DNA from: OLB11 sp044234005 | Lineage (GTDB): Bacteria; Bacteroidota; Bacteroidia; Chitinophagales; Chitinophagaceae | NCBI GenBank assembly: GCA_044234005.1 | Contig: JBIIJE010000004.1 | Location: forward strand, 1 to 54,910 | Direction: 5' to 3' | DNA length: 54,910 nucleotides | In this document: positions 15,852 to 24,506 of the stretch, in pieces | Layout of the letters: every line of letters starts with the position of its first letter | Position numbering within the stretch: position 1 is the stretch's first letter | The notes under the pieces: generated by a model | Told to the model about the DNA's origin: nothing | Database searches by the model: none | Seen by the model: only the letters and a program-made list of their open reading frames with translations | Made by a program: the position numbers and the translations under genes

Positions 15852-17120
15852 TTATTTTTTAACCAATTGTAATCTTTTCACTTTCACGGTTTCGATGCGT
15901 GTTTCTGAAACCATCAGCATCACAAATTCATAATCACCAATTATGATTCTTTCTTTCACGGTAGGGATTGATTCATGGTTTTCGATAATATAGCCCGATA
16001 GCGTCTCCGCATCATCAACGGGTAAATTCAAATTATATTTTTCGTTGATATAATCGATTTCTAGGCGTCCCGAAAAGATATACTCATTTACAGAGATTTG
16101 CTTATTAACATACTCCTCCTCGTCATACTCATCTTGAATTTCACCAAATATTTCTTCTAAGACATCTTCCATGCTTACAATACCTGCGGTGCCTCCAAAT
16201 TCATCTATGACCCATGCAATACTTTTACGCTCCTTGGTAAATTGATTGAGTAGATCTAAGGCGTTCATAGCTTCAGGAACCGCCGATATAGAGTGCAATA
16301 CCGACTGAATGTCCTTCGGATTTTTCAGCGCATCGATATGATGCAAATACCCGATAATATTATCGATTGAGTCTTGATAAACAATCAGCTTGGATCTTTT
16401 CGTATCGATAAATATTTGGCGCACTTCTTCCATAGAGGTATTTACACTTACCGATTCAATTTCATTTCTCGGAATCAGACATTCGCGAATTTTTACTTGC
16501 GAAAGATATAATGCATTTTGAAAAAGAGCTGTATTTACATCTTGTGAATCATCATCATGCCCAGTTCTCATTTGTTTTACGAACTGTTCTAAATCTATCC
16601 GAGAGTAGATCGTTTTTTCTTCATTGATACGAACATTGAAAAGGTACTTTAAAATAAATTCTGAAATTCGAACAAATAAATTAGCAATAGGATATAATAA
16701 GAAGTAGCAAATCTGAATAGGAATGGTTAAAAAGACGAGGATAGACTCTGGCTTTGAACGAAAAATAGCTTTAGGAATAAACTCGCCAATTACCAATACC
16801 ACAAGTGTAGCTATAATTGTGTCCACAAACAACCGTAAATATTCGTTATGTGGAAAATGTATCGCATCGAACATTTGCTCAGTAATTTGTGTCATAAGCA
16901 AACCATAAATGACCAAGAAAATGTTGATACCCACGAGACTGGTTCCTATAAATGTAGCAGGGTTCTCCATGAAGCCAAATAATACTTTACCCGCATATGA
17001 ACCTTGCTTTCGCCTTAGTTCAATATTTAATTTATTTGTTGAAACAAATGCGATTTCTACACCCGAAAAAAATCCAATGAGTAAAAGGCTAATTAAAATG
17101 TAAACAATGGTACTTAACAT
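15852..17120 (-). CDS. CNNM/CBS-domain membrane protein (hemolysin/CorC family)
   Basis: A 422-residue protein. Residues about 1-150 form the CNNM (DUF21) membrane domain: several helices, an N-terminal GFFSGVEIAFVSTN motif and VIGEFIPKA. Next come two CBS motifs (ECLIPRNEIESVSVNTSMEEV and onward, near 205-330), with the diagnostic WVIDEFGGTAGIVSMEDVLEEIFGEI. A C-terminal CorC/HlyC transporter-associated domain starts near 345 (YIFSGRLEIDYINEKY). The family is linked to magnesium or cobalt export; Bacteroidota relatives include GldE, but I cannot separate GldE from ordinary members here. It sits 11 bases from gmk in a common operon. Confidence 0.85.
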   Translation of the reverse strand: MLSTIVYILISLLLIGFFSGVEIAFVSTNKLNIELRRKQGSYAGKVLFGFMENPATFIGTSLVGINIFLVIYGLLMTQITEQMFDAIHFPHNEYLRLFVDTIIATLVVLVIGEFIPKAIFRSKPESILVFLTIPIQICYFLLYPIANLFVRISEFILKYLFNVRINEEKTIYSRIDLEQFVKQMRTGHDDDSQDVNTALFQNALYLSQVKIRECLIPRNEIESVSVNTSMEEVRQIFIDTKRSKLIVYQDSIDNIIGYLHHIDALKNPKDIQSVLHSISAVPEAMNALDLLNQFTKERKSIAWVIDEFGGTAGIVSMEDVLEEIFGEIQDEYDEEEYVNKQISVNEYIFSGRLEIDYINEKYNLNLPVDDAETLSGYIIENHESIPTVKERIIIGDYEFVMLMVSETRIETVKVKRLQLVKK

Positions 17121-17131
17121 AGGTTGTAAAA

Positions 17132-17710
17132 TTAACTATTTAAAAATTGTTGTATGAGGGTTTCGACTTCCTTACAAGCTTGCTCTAGCTTATCATTGAT
17201 TACGATATGATTGAATCGATGTGCAAACGTAATCTCTTCGGTGGCTTTATCTACTCGTTCTTTCAATGATTCTTCCGTTTCAGAACCTCTGTTTTTTAAG
17301 CGTTCCGTTAGTATTTCAAGAGAAGGAGCTTGTATAAAAATACTGAGCGCATTCAATTGGTAGTGTCGCATCAAACGAAGTGCACCTTGCACATCTATAT
17401 CAACTAAGGGAGTTTGTTGTAAATTCCAAATTCGATTAAGCTCAGATTTAAGGGTACCATAATATTTACCTTCATAAACCATTTCAAATTCGGCAAACTC
17501 ATGCGCAGCAATTTTATGTGTAAATTCTTCGAGATTAATAAAATAATAATTGACTCCATGTATTTCATTTTTACGAGGGGTTCGCGTACAAGCACTAACA
17601 CTGAATGCCAATTGTGGCATAGTTTTCAGAATATGTTGCACAATGGTGGTTTTGCCAGAGCCAGAAGGAGCTGTAATAATTATTAAGCGCTGCGTGAAAT
17701 GATCAGACAA
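17132..17710 (-). CDS. gmk: Guanylate kinase
   Basis: A 192-residue enzyme that phosphorylates GMP to GDP. The P-loop is APSGSGKTT (residues 14-22). The GMP-binding region includes SVSACTRTPRKNEIHGVNYYF and the acidic lid region LVDIDVQGAL. Near the end RLKNRGSETEESLKERV is typical of the family. The length is normal. It lies 3 bases downstream of the TlpA-like gene and 11 bases before the CNNM gene, so it is part of one minus-strand transcription unit driven from 18269-18276. Confidence 0.95.
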   Translation of the reverse strand: MSDHFTQRLIIITAPSGSGKTTIVQHILKTMPQLAFSVSACTRTPRKNEIHGVNYYFINLEEFTHKIAAHEFAEFEMVYEGKYYGTLKSELNRIWNLQQTPLVDIDVQGALRLMRHYQLNALSIFIQAPSLEILTERLKNRGSETEESLKERVDKATEEITFAHRFNHIVINDKLEQACKEVETLIQQFLNS

Positions 17711-17713
17711 GAC

Positions 17714-18241
17714 TTACTTTTTTTTGAGTAGTTTTTTCAAATCTTCTTCACAATCTTCAGCTCGGTTGTATTTGCCTATAATTATTCCATTTGCATCAAT
17801 TAAAAAGCATTGAGGTACATATTGAACACCATATTCAGCGGCAGCAGCACTTTGCCATCCTCCTAAGTCGCTCATGTGATAAGGCCAAGTTAATTTGTCT
17901 TTAGCGATGGCATCTAACCACGGTTGTTTGGTTTTATCTAAAGAAACACTTAAAATGCTAAATCCCTTTTTAGCACTTTTATATTTTTTACTCGAATAGT
18001 TGTCATAAAATTTTACTAAGCCTGGGTTCGACATTCGACATGGACCACACCAAGATGCCCAAAAGTCGATAAGTAAAATACGACCTTTGTTTATTTCCGA
18101 AAGTTTAAGAATGCTTCCATCGGGGGCTTCATAGGCCAATTCGGGAGCCTTTTGCCCAACTTCCATTTTGGTATTGCTATATTGAGCATTCGCAAACAAA
18201 TGAAGGAATGTGCATGCAAATACAAAAAATAATTTTTTCAT
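17714..18241 (-). CDS. TlpA-like exported thioredoxin-fold protein
   Basis: A 175-residue protein with a signal peptide (MKKLFFVFACTFLHLFANAQ). The thioredoxin fold carries the redox motif W-C-G-P-C in FWASWCGPCRMSNPGL, and the cis-Pro region is GVQYVPQCFLID. The family reduces or exchanges disulfides of exported proteins in the periplasm. The frame extends upstream to 18271, but a -7 element lies at 18269-18276, so the ATG at 18241, which also starts the signal peptide correctly, is chosen. First gene of a four-gene operon with gmk. Confidence 0.88.
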   Translation of the reverse strand: MKKLFFVFACTFLHLFANAQYSNTKMEVGQKAPELAYEAPDGSILKLSEINKGRILLIDFWASWCGPCRMSNPGLVKFYDNYSSKKYKSAKKGFSILSVSLDKTKQPWLDAIAKDKLTWPYHMSDLGGWQSAAAAEYGVQYVPQCFLIDANGIIIGKYNRAEDCEEDLKKLLKKK

Positions 18242-18268
18242 GATATTTATTATATGATTTTGAGAGAC

Positions 18269-18276
18269 CAAAGGTA
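18269..18276 (-). promoter_or_regulatory. -7 element (TACCTTTG) of the tlpA-gmk operon
   Basis: The minus strand reads TACCTTTG, matching TAnnTTTG, 27 bases before the ATG at 18241. It rules out the longer N-terminus starting at 18271. Confidence 0.55.
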
Positions 18277-18324
18277 AATGAAAAATTGAGAATAAAAGCC
18301 CTTGCTTAAGTATTGAAGCTTAAA

Positions 18325-19041
18325 TTACAATTTCAATAAACCGTATTTAAGAATACAGTATAGAGCCCGAAATCCATCTTTCCAGCCTATTTTTTTTCCT
18401 TCTTCATAAGTTCTACCATAGTAAGAAATACCTACTTCATAAATGCGAATTTTAGGGATGCGCGAAATTTTAGCAGTAACCTCAGGCTCAAAACCGAAGC
18501 GTTTTTCTGTCAATGAAATTCCTTGAATGATAGACGTACGGAATAGTTTGTAACAAGTTTCCATGTCTGTTAAATTCAAGTTGGTGAACATATTAGAGGC
18601 TAAGGTAAGAAACCGGTTTCCAATGGTATGCCAGAAGAATAAAATCCGGTGTGGTTTTCCTCCCATAAATCGAGAGCCATATACAACATCAGCAAAGCCT
18701 TCGAGCATGGGTTTTAATAAAAAATTATATTCATTAGGGTCATATTCTAAATCAGCATCTTGAATGATAAGATAATCGCCTGTTGCTTTAGAGATGCCAG
18801 TATGAAGTGCAGCTCCTTTGCCTTTATTCATCTCATGTTTATAGTAGGTAATAGATAACTCTGGGTTTTGAGAGATATAATTCATGATCGCTTCTTCCGT
18901 ATTATCTTTCGAAAAGTCGTTCACAATGATTACTTCTTTTCGAATATCCTGAATGAGTTCCACCATTTTTACCTTATTCAGAATATGATGTATAGTGGTA
19001 CCTTCATTATAGGCTGGAATGATAATAGAAAGCTTAATCAT
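18325..19041 (-). CDS. Glycosyltransferase family 2 (polyprenyl-phosphate mannosyltransferase-like)
   Basis: A 238-residue GT-A fold enzyme. LSIIIPAYNEGTTIHHIL opens the nucleotide-sugar binding domain, IIVNDFSKDNT carries the first Asp pair, and DYLIIQDADLEYDPNEY contains the metal-binding D-x-D. No membrane helices are visible. The arrangement resembles enzymes that load a sugar onto a polyprenyl phosphate, like dolichol-phosphate mannose synthase, but the sugar is unknown. Start: an ATG at 19041 is preferred to 19050, because a -7 element occupies 19048-19055. Last gene of the polysaccharide cluster, 44 bases beyond the epimerase. Confidence 0.82.
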   Translation of the reverse strand: MIKLSIIIPAYNEGTTIHHILNKVKMVELIQDIRKEVIIVNDFSKDNTEEAIMNYISQNPELSITYYKHEMNKGKGAALHTGISKATGDYLIIQDADLEYDPNEYNFLLKPMLEGFADVVYGSRFMGGKPHRILFFWHTIGNRFLTLASNMFTNLNLTDMETCYKLFRTSIIQGISLTEKRFGFEPEVTAKISRIPKIRIYEVGISYYGRTYEEGKKIGWKDGFRALYCILKYGLLKL

Positions 19042-19047
19042 GTGTGC

Positions 19048-19055
19048 CAAATGTA
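19048..19055 (-). promoter_or_regulatory. Candidate -7 element (TACATTTG) of the GT2 gene
   Basis: The minus strand reads TACATTTG, matching TAnnTTTG, only 6 bases before the ATG at 19041. If used, the transcript would have almost no leader. Confidence 0.35.
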
Positions 19056-19085
19056 AGATTGAAATATGAAAAAAAGTCGAAATAT

Positions 19086-20048
19086 TTAACTATAAAAGCT
19101 CCTATTTTCTTTGTACCAATCAAAAGCTATTTTAAGACCTTCTTGCACAGAAATGTTAGGTTGATACTGTAAAAGTTTTTTTGCTTTATCAATATTCGCT
19201 AAACTGTGTGGTATATCTCCTTTACGAAAAGGACCAAACTGAGGCTCTAGACTTGAACCTGCCATATTTTTGATATAATTATATAATTGCAAGAGGGTTG
19301 TGCTTTCGCCAAAGGCTGTATTGTAAACCTGATTAACAGCTTCCGCGTTTTCGGTAAACAAAGCTTTTAAATTTGCTTGAACCACATTCTGAACGAAAGT
19401 AAAATCGCGGCTATATGAGCCATCACCATTCATAGTAGGTGCTATGTTATTTAATACTGCATCCATAAATAACGGAATTACAGCAGCGTATGCACCTTGA
19501 GGGCTTTGATGAGGGCCAAATACGTTGAAGTATCGCAACCCAATAAATTCCATATCATACGTTTTTGCGAACACATCAGCATATAACTCCATTACATATT
19601 TAGTGATTGCATAAGGGGACAAAGGCCTTCCAATAGTATCCTCCACTTTAGGTAAAGTTTCACTATCTCCATAAGTGGATGATGAAGCTGCGTAAACAAT
19701 GCGTTTTATGCCAGCTTCTTTCGCGGCCACGAAAATATTGAGAGAGCCATTGATATTGGTATTGTTGCTATTGATGGGATCAATAATGCTGCGAGGTACA
19801 GAACCCAATGCAGCTTGATGGCAAACAAATTGCATATCTTTCATGGCAATTTGGCAAGTTGCAAAATCTGTGATATCTCCTTCGATAAGTTCAAATTTTG
19901 GATGATTGTAATGCTTTTGAATATTTTGACGATATCCTGTACAAAAATTATCTAGCACCCGAACTGCGGAAAACCTTTCATCTTCTAAAAATGCAGTCAG
20001 CAAATTTGAACCTATAAAACCAGCACCACCTGTAAGTAGAATCTTCAT
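19086..20048 (-). CDS. NAD-dependent UDP-sugar 4-epimerase (WbpP/GalE-like)
   Basis: A 320-residue short-chain dehydrogenase-like enzyme. The NAD-binding motif is LLTGGAGFIGSNL (residues 4-16). The catalytic pair Y-x-x-x-K is in SPYAITKYVMELYADVF, with the Ser in AASSSTYGDSE. The stretch ALGSVPRSIIDP is typical of WbpP-type UDP-N-acetylglucosamine 4-epimerases, which feed GalNAc into surface polysaccharides; that substrate is inferred from this motif and the context. It follows the GT4 gene by 8 bases. Confidence 0.88.
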   Translation of the reverse strand: MKILLTGGAGFIGSNLLTAFLEDERFSAVRVLDNFCTGYRQNIQKHYNHPKFELIEGDITDFATCQIAMKDMQFVCHQAALGSVPRSIIDPINSNNTNINGSLNIFVAAKEAGIKRIVYAASSSTYGDSETLPKVEDTIGRPLSPYAITKYVMELYADVFAKTYDMEFIGLRYFNVFGPHQSPQGAYAAVIPLFMDAVLNNIAPTMNGDGSYSRDFTFVQNVVQANLKALFTENAEAVNQVYNTAFGESTTLLQLYNYIKNMAGSSLEPQFGPFRKGDIPHSLANIDKAKKLLQYQPNISVQEGLKIAFDWYKENRSFYS

Positions 20049-20056
20049 AAATGTGT

Positions 20057-21172
20057 TTAAGAAAGCGACAAAATTAGCTTTAAATACTCTTCTACAATTA
20101 TTTTTTCATCGTATTTATCCTCAACAAGTTTTCGACCATACAAACCCATCTTATTTCTTTCTTCCAAGGAAAGCGACAATATTCGATTCATTTGTTCAAA
20201 TAGATGTTGACTAGATCCAACTTTTACTACGAAACCATTTTTTCCGTCTTCAGTAATATCAATACATCCAGGAGCATCGCTGGTAATAAAAAGTTTTTTC
20301 ATTGCCATGGCTTCAAGAATTACACGAGGCATACCTTCTCGATAGGAAGGCAACACTACCGCATCGGATTGTTCGATAAAAGGAATTACGTTTTGTTGAT
20401 GATTAAAAAAATGCAGACTCGTATTATTTAAAAGCCATTCATTCAGTTGAGTTTCTGAAACAGCACTTGGATTGCCAAGATCCATAGCGCCAACTAAATG
20501 AAATTGAACTGTTGCGTATTTATCAGAAATCAGCTTTGCGGCATCAATAAATTCGCGAATGCCTTTATCAAATAATAAGCGACCCACAAAAAGAAACGTA
20601 AATTTTTCATGCACATCACTTGATGATGATGGCTGATATTTTTCAATATTAATTCCAGAGCCTAAAATAATTTTAGTTTTATGAGGAGCAACCAGATTTT
20701 GTTCGATAAACAGATTTTGGTCAGAAGTATTTTGGAATACAGCATAGCTAGCTGCACGTAAACCTAGCTTGAAAAGGGACTTAGCTAAGGTATTAGCAAA
20801 ACTATTTTTTAAGAAAACGTAACCCAAACCAGTAATGTTAGAAATATTTTTTGTTTTTAATAGGATAGTTGCTAGGGCTCCATAAATATTAGGTTTAATA
20901 GTATAAGTAAGTGAAACATCTATATTTTCTTGCTTATAAATTTTTCGAATTTCAAGCATGAGCTTGAAGTCGGAAAATGGATTGTATCCTTTGCGGGACA
21001 TGTGCTGAAGTGGAAAAAATTGAGCTTTTGTGGCTTTCTTAATTTTTACGTTATACTCATCTGGGGGTGAAATATAAATGACTCGATGTCCGCATTTTTC
21101 TAGATACAATATCAAACCCAATCTAAAATTGTAAATGTTAAAAGAAGTGTTTGAAATTATTGCAATGTTCAT
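20057..21172 (-). CDS. Glycosyltransferase family 4
   Basis: A 371-residue GT-B fold retaining glycosyltransferase. The N-terminal half begins NIAIISNTSFNIYNFRLGLI. The C-terminal half starts with FTFLFVGRLLFDKGIREFIDAAKLI and holds the donor-binding E-x7-E signature in PSYREGMPRVILEAMAMKKLFI. PglA- and TuaC-like enzymes of this kind add a hexose or HexNAc to lipid-linked oligosaccharides. First of the minus-strand GT4-epimerase pair, divergent from the beta-helix gene. No clear -7 element was found directly upstream. Confidence 0.87.
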   Translation of the reverse strand: MNIAIISNTSFNIYNFRLGLILYLEKCGHRVIYISPPDEYNVKIKKATKAQFFPLQHMSRKGYNPFSDFKLMLEIRKIYKQENIDVSLTYTIKPNIYGALATILLKTKNISNITGLGYVFLKNSFANTLAKSLFKLGLRAASYAVFQNTSDQNLFIEQNLVAPHKTKIILGSGINIEKYQPSSSSDVHEKFTFLFVGRLLFDKGIREFIDAAKLISDKYATVQFHLVGAMDLGNPSAVSETQLNEWLLNNTSLHFFNHQQNVIPFIEQSDAVVLPSYREGMPRVILEAMAMKKLFITSDAPGCIDITEDGKNGFVVKVGSSQHLFEQMNRILSLSLEERNKMGLYGRKLVEDKYDEKIIVEEYLKLILSLS

Positions 21173-21379
21173 TCAGATAGCAAAGAAATGATAAAATTAG
21201 ACAGATTGTTTGTAAAATTCGAGAGGCTGATTTTAAAATATTTAGGAATTAATTAAATATCAAGAGAGAGAATTAGACTCGTATATACTTGTGACGAGTT
21301 GATTTTTTATTTAAACAGAATTACCCTTAAATTGAACCTCAATTTTGCCATTGGAGTTCTCATCGGGAGTTGAACCCAC

Positions 21380-21410
21380 ATTTTGCAGTTGAAAACGCAA
21401 ACTGCAAAAT
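21380..21410. repeat. Perfect 11-bp inverted repeat (hairpin)
   Basis: ATTTTGCAGTT at 21380-21390 pairs with AACTGCAAAAT at 21400-21410 across a 9-base loop. It is not followed by a T run on either strand, so it is not a standard terminator. Confidence 0.75.
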
Positions 21411-21592
21411 CTCGGTTGAAACGTCCTACTTCTAAGACATTCAGCACATGTTTTAAATCTTACATTAGCTTGATATTCTCACTTCTGGAAAATAGTTCCA
21501 AATCCTAAACCGCTTTGACATTTATCTTTAAGGACGAAATTGATCTCAAGATGAAGGTTAAATTGCAGGATGATTTCCATGAATTAGAACAA

Positions 21593-21625
21593 TTTGTTTT
21601 ATTGAGCTTAGTCAGTATACTTTTG
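21593..21625 (+). promoter_or_regulatory. Promoter of the beta-helix/polymerase pair
   Basis: The -7 TACTTTTG lies at 21618-21625 and a -33 TTTG at 21593-21596, spacer 21 bases. It ends 62 bases before the ATG at 21688. Confidence 0.5.
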
Positions 21626-21687
21626 TAGTTATATTTATATTTTATTGAAAATACAATAAAGTTTAAGTTCAAACCGTGTAAAAGATT

Positions 21688-23133
21688 ATGAGAATTAGTG
21701 TTTTGTTTTTTTTCACCCTCCTTTTGTTGAACATATTGAGTGCAGAAGGACAGGTTCGGAGGAAGATATTTGATTTAAAGAAGAATTTTGGCGCCAAAGG
21801 TAACGGTATTGTCAATGATCAAATGGCATTTGAAGCTGCAGCAAAAGTAATCAATAAATTAGGCGGGAATTGTATTTTGATAATACCTCGTGGAAATTAT
21901 AAAGTAGGTCACCAGGCAAAGAATGATGACCAAGAATTGTTACATGGAGTGCCACCTATCGAGCTTATTAATTGCAACAACGTTGAAATTTTTGGGAGAG
22001 GCGCTACCATAAAGTTTACTGATGGATTATACTTTGGAACATTTAGTAGCACATTGAGTAAAATCGAGAATCAAAAAATGCCATTTTATACTAGAGCAAA
22101 CGCTACGTCTACAGGTTCAATTTTTGATATTAGAAAGTGCAATGATATTAATATTCATGATTTGGTTTTAGATGGTAATAGCAGTAAGTATGTCATTGGG
22201 GGACCCTGGGGAGATACGGGTTACCAGTTAGCCTCTGATGGCGTTGTTGCTTTTGAAGTTAAAAGGTTTAATCTAAGGAACCTCAAATGTAGAAATTTTG
22301 GAAGAGATGGATTTATGATCGGTAATACTACGCCTGGAAAAGAACAAGAACCATCCCATCAAATTAGAATTTCAAATTGTGATTTTACTTTTAATGGAAG
22401 ACAAGGGACTTCTGTGATTGGGGGTGTTGATATTGAATTTGTCGGATGCACATTTGCGAGTACTGGTCAAGGAAAGATATTTTCGGCACCTGGCGCAGGC
22501 TTGGATATAGAGGCTGAAGAAAGATTAATCAGGAAGGTAAGAATTAAACGTTGTAAATTTATGTATAATAAGGGTGTTGGATTATTGGCAGATAGTGGTG
22601 ACAGTAAGGATATAGAAGCGGATGGTTGCACATTTATTGGAATTGATTGTTGGAGTATTTGGGTTAATAAACCTAAGTTTGTTGTGAAGAATTCGAATAT
22701 CACGGGTTCTGTTGTTCATAGTTTTTTAGCCAATAAATTAGAAGATGCAACTGTTTATGATAATTGTTATTTTGCGGACACTCTAATAGATAACAAAAGA
22801 TCATATGGAGGGTTTTTGTTAGAGATCAATGAAGCAAAAAACTTAAAAATTCTTAACTGCACATTTAATGCTAAAGATAAAAAGGCAACCTGGATTGAAG
22901 GAAGACATAGCAATTCCGTTGCGGAGCAACCCATTTTTGAAAACTGTATTTTTAATTTGGATTTAAAAAGGATAGTGGATAACGATTATATTGTTGTTGC
23001 CAGATTAATAAATTACAAAAACACTAGATTTAATATTAAGGAGAAAAAAAGTAATATGAGAGGGAGATTTTTACAAATGGCTTTTTCTAACGATTTGGGG
23101 GGTAATTCGACTAATTATTTGAGAGAGAATTAA
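21688..23133 (+). CDS. Exported right-handed beta-helix protein (pectate-lyase-superfamily-like)
   Basis: A 481-residue protein with a signal peptide (residues 1-22, ending AEGQ). The mature start, FDLKKNFGAKGNGIVNDQMAFEAA and then LIIPRGNYKVG, is the N-terminal cap of pectate-lyase-3-type beta helices. Many short N/D-rich coils follow (NDINIHDLVLDG, VDIEFVGCTFAST, KDIEADGCTFIG). Such proteins in polysaccharide clusters are lyases, epimerases or phage-tailspike-like hydrolases acting on the cluster's own polymer. No catalytic residues can be assigned by eye. Its TAA overlaps the ATG of the next gene by one base, so they are coupled. Confidence 0.75.
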   Translation: MRISVLFFFTLLLLNILSAEGQVRRKIFDLKKNFGAKGNGIVNDQMAFEAAAKVINKLGGNCILIIPRGNYKVGHQAKNDDQELLHGVPPIELINCNNVEIFGRGATIKFTDGLYFGTFSSTLSKIENQKMPFYTRANATSTGSIFDIRKCNDINIHDLVLDGNSSKYVIGGPWGDTGYQLASDGVVAFEVKRFNLRNLKCRNFGRDGFMIGNTTPGKEQEPSHQIRISNCDFTFNGRQGTSVIGGVDIEFVGCTFASTGQGKIFSAPGAGLDIEAEERLIRKVRIKRCKFMYNKGVGLLADSGDSKDIEADGCTFIGIDCWSIWVNKPKFVVKNSNITGSVVHSFLANKLEDATVYDNCYFADTLIDNKRSYGGFLLEINEAKNLKILNCTFNAKDKKATWIEGRHSNSVAEQPIFENCIFNLDLKRIVDNDYIVVARLINYKNTRFNIKEKKSNMRGRFLQMAFSNDLGGNSTNYLREN

Positions 23134-24506
23134 TGGATAGTATTTCATTTATTGATTGGTTCGTAGCGTTAATTTTTTCAGTTATTTTTTTCGTTATTTT
23201 CTCGATTTACTGGGAGAGAAAACTTTCGGTTGAAAAAAGAAGAAGGAATCAACTTGCATTACTATTTAAGTTTGCTGGAGCATTTATATACTGCTTCGTG
23301 CACGTTTACGTTTTTAAACAAGGAGATACGTTTCAATACTTCATTGGGGGTGTCGAACTGAAGAAACTCATATTGTTTGTTCCAGAGGAAGTATGGCACT
23401 TAATCAATTCAAGTGAGCCCTCGAAGTATGTTCTTCAAAATTTAAAAATTCAAGACTCCATTTACTTTGCAGGTAGCAATTATTTTATCTTAAAACTAGC
23501 TGCTTTTGCTTCATTACTAGGTTTTAATCTGTATGTAGTTAGTACCATTTTCTTTGCATTGTTTTCATTTTATGGAGTGATGCAACTTGTTAATTTGTTA
23601 GATAAATATTTACCCTTGAGTTATAAAAAAATAGATTTTGCCTTTATTTATATACCAACCATATTTATTTGGGGTTCCGGTTTGGCAAAAGATTCAATAG
23701 CATTAGGGTCTTTATGTCTAATGATTGCTTCTTTTTTACGGTTTTTTATATTTAAGAAAAAGCAAGTTGTTTCAATCATTCAGTTTATGATTGGCTTTTT
23801 TATTTGTGTAAATACAAAATCTTATTTGGTATATAGTTGTTTGCCTTTTTTAATTTTATGTGTTTGGCACAATTCTTATGCATCTCATCGTCTATTTTCC
23901 AAAAGGAAAATATTTGCATATTCAATTAATTTTTTGGTAATAGCTTTAGTTTACTTTTATAAAGAAGAATTAAATGAGCTTCTTTCAAATAAAGTACTTG
24001 TATTATTTGAAGATAGATTTATAATAGGTACAAAAGCTTTAGCAGAACAAAATGCAGGAAGTAAATACGATTTAGGTATGGACTTGTTTGAAATAAAAAA
24101 TGCCTCACAAATGCTCAAATATGCGCCACAAGCAATTAATGTATCTTTATTTAGACCCTATGTAACTGATATGTCAAGCATTAAAATGTTATTGAATGTG
24201 ACAGAGAGTTTATTGACGTTGCTATTTGCATGTTATGTAGTTATTAAGTGTAGGTTTAGAATTTTTTATGACTTATTGACTAAACCTTTTATTCTGTTTA
24301 GCTTTTGTTATTCAATTATATTTTCATTCTTCATCGGAATTTCGAGCGGAAATTTTGGAACTCTCGTGAGATATAAAGTTCCTATGATGCCTTTCTTTAT
24401 TTTAGCTTTATTGTTACTTCTAGAGTACCAAAAGCAAAGAAGAAAAAAAGTTGAATTAGTTGATAAAATTCTTCATGAAACGACTGACGCAAGCACTTCT
24501 ACTTAA
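23133..24506 (+). CDS. Multi-pass membrane protein, probable polysaccharide polymerase (Wzy-like)
   Basis: A 457-residue protein with about ten hydrophobic helices, for example residues 9-26, 39-58, 108-135 and 255-270, and a final pair near 390-430. A long non-membrane loop lies between residues about 270 and 345. This outline (many helices, one large loop, poor sequence conservation, location among glycosyltransferases) is that of O-antigen or capsule polymerases, which join repeat units at the outer face of the inner membrane. The call rests on topology and context. Its last 51 bases overlap the end of the convergent glycosyltransferase gene. Confidence 0.6.
   Translation: MDSISFIDWFVALIFSVIFFVIFSIYWERKLSVEKRRRNQLALLFKFAGAFIYCFVHVYVFKQGDTFQYFIGGVELKKLILFVPEEVWHLINSSEPSKYVLQNLKIQDSIYFAGSNYFILKLAAFASLLGFNLYVVSTIFFALFSFYGVMQLVNLLDKYLPLSYKKIDFAFIYIPTIFIWGSGLAKDSIALGSLCLMIASFLRFFIFKKKQVVSIIQFMIGFFICVNTKSYLVYSCLPFLILCVWHNSYASHRLFSKRKIFAYSINFLVIALVYFYKEELNELLSNKVLVLFEDRFIIGTKALAEQNAGSKYDLGMDLFEIKNASQMLKYAPQAINVSLFRPYVTDMSSIKMLLNVTESLLTLLFACYVVIKCRFRIFYDLLTKPFILFSFCYSIIFSFFIGISSGNFGTLVRYKVPMMPFFILALLLLLEYQKQRRKKVELVDKILHETTDASTST

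Larger units (their letters stand above)
21173..21687. other. 515-base divergent gene-free region in the polysaccharide cluster
   Basis: It separates the minus-strand GT4 gene from the plus-strand beta-helix gene. It contains a perfect 11-bp hairpin (21380-21410) and a plus-strand promoter (21593-21625). No credible coding sequence was seen. Confidence 0.7.

Noticed and set aside
15852..17120. Naming the CNNM/CBS protein gldE
   Set aside because: GldE belongs to the same family, but no gliding gene is adjacent and the sequence alone does not separate it from ordinary CorC/HlyC proteins.
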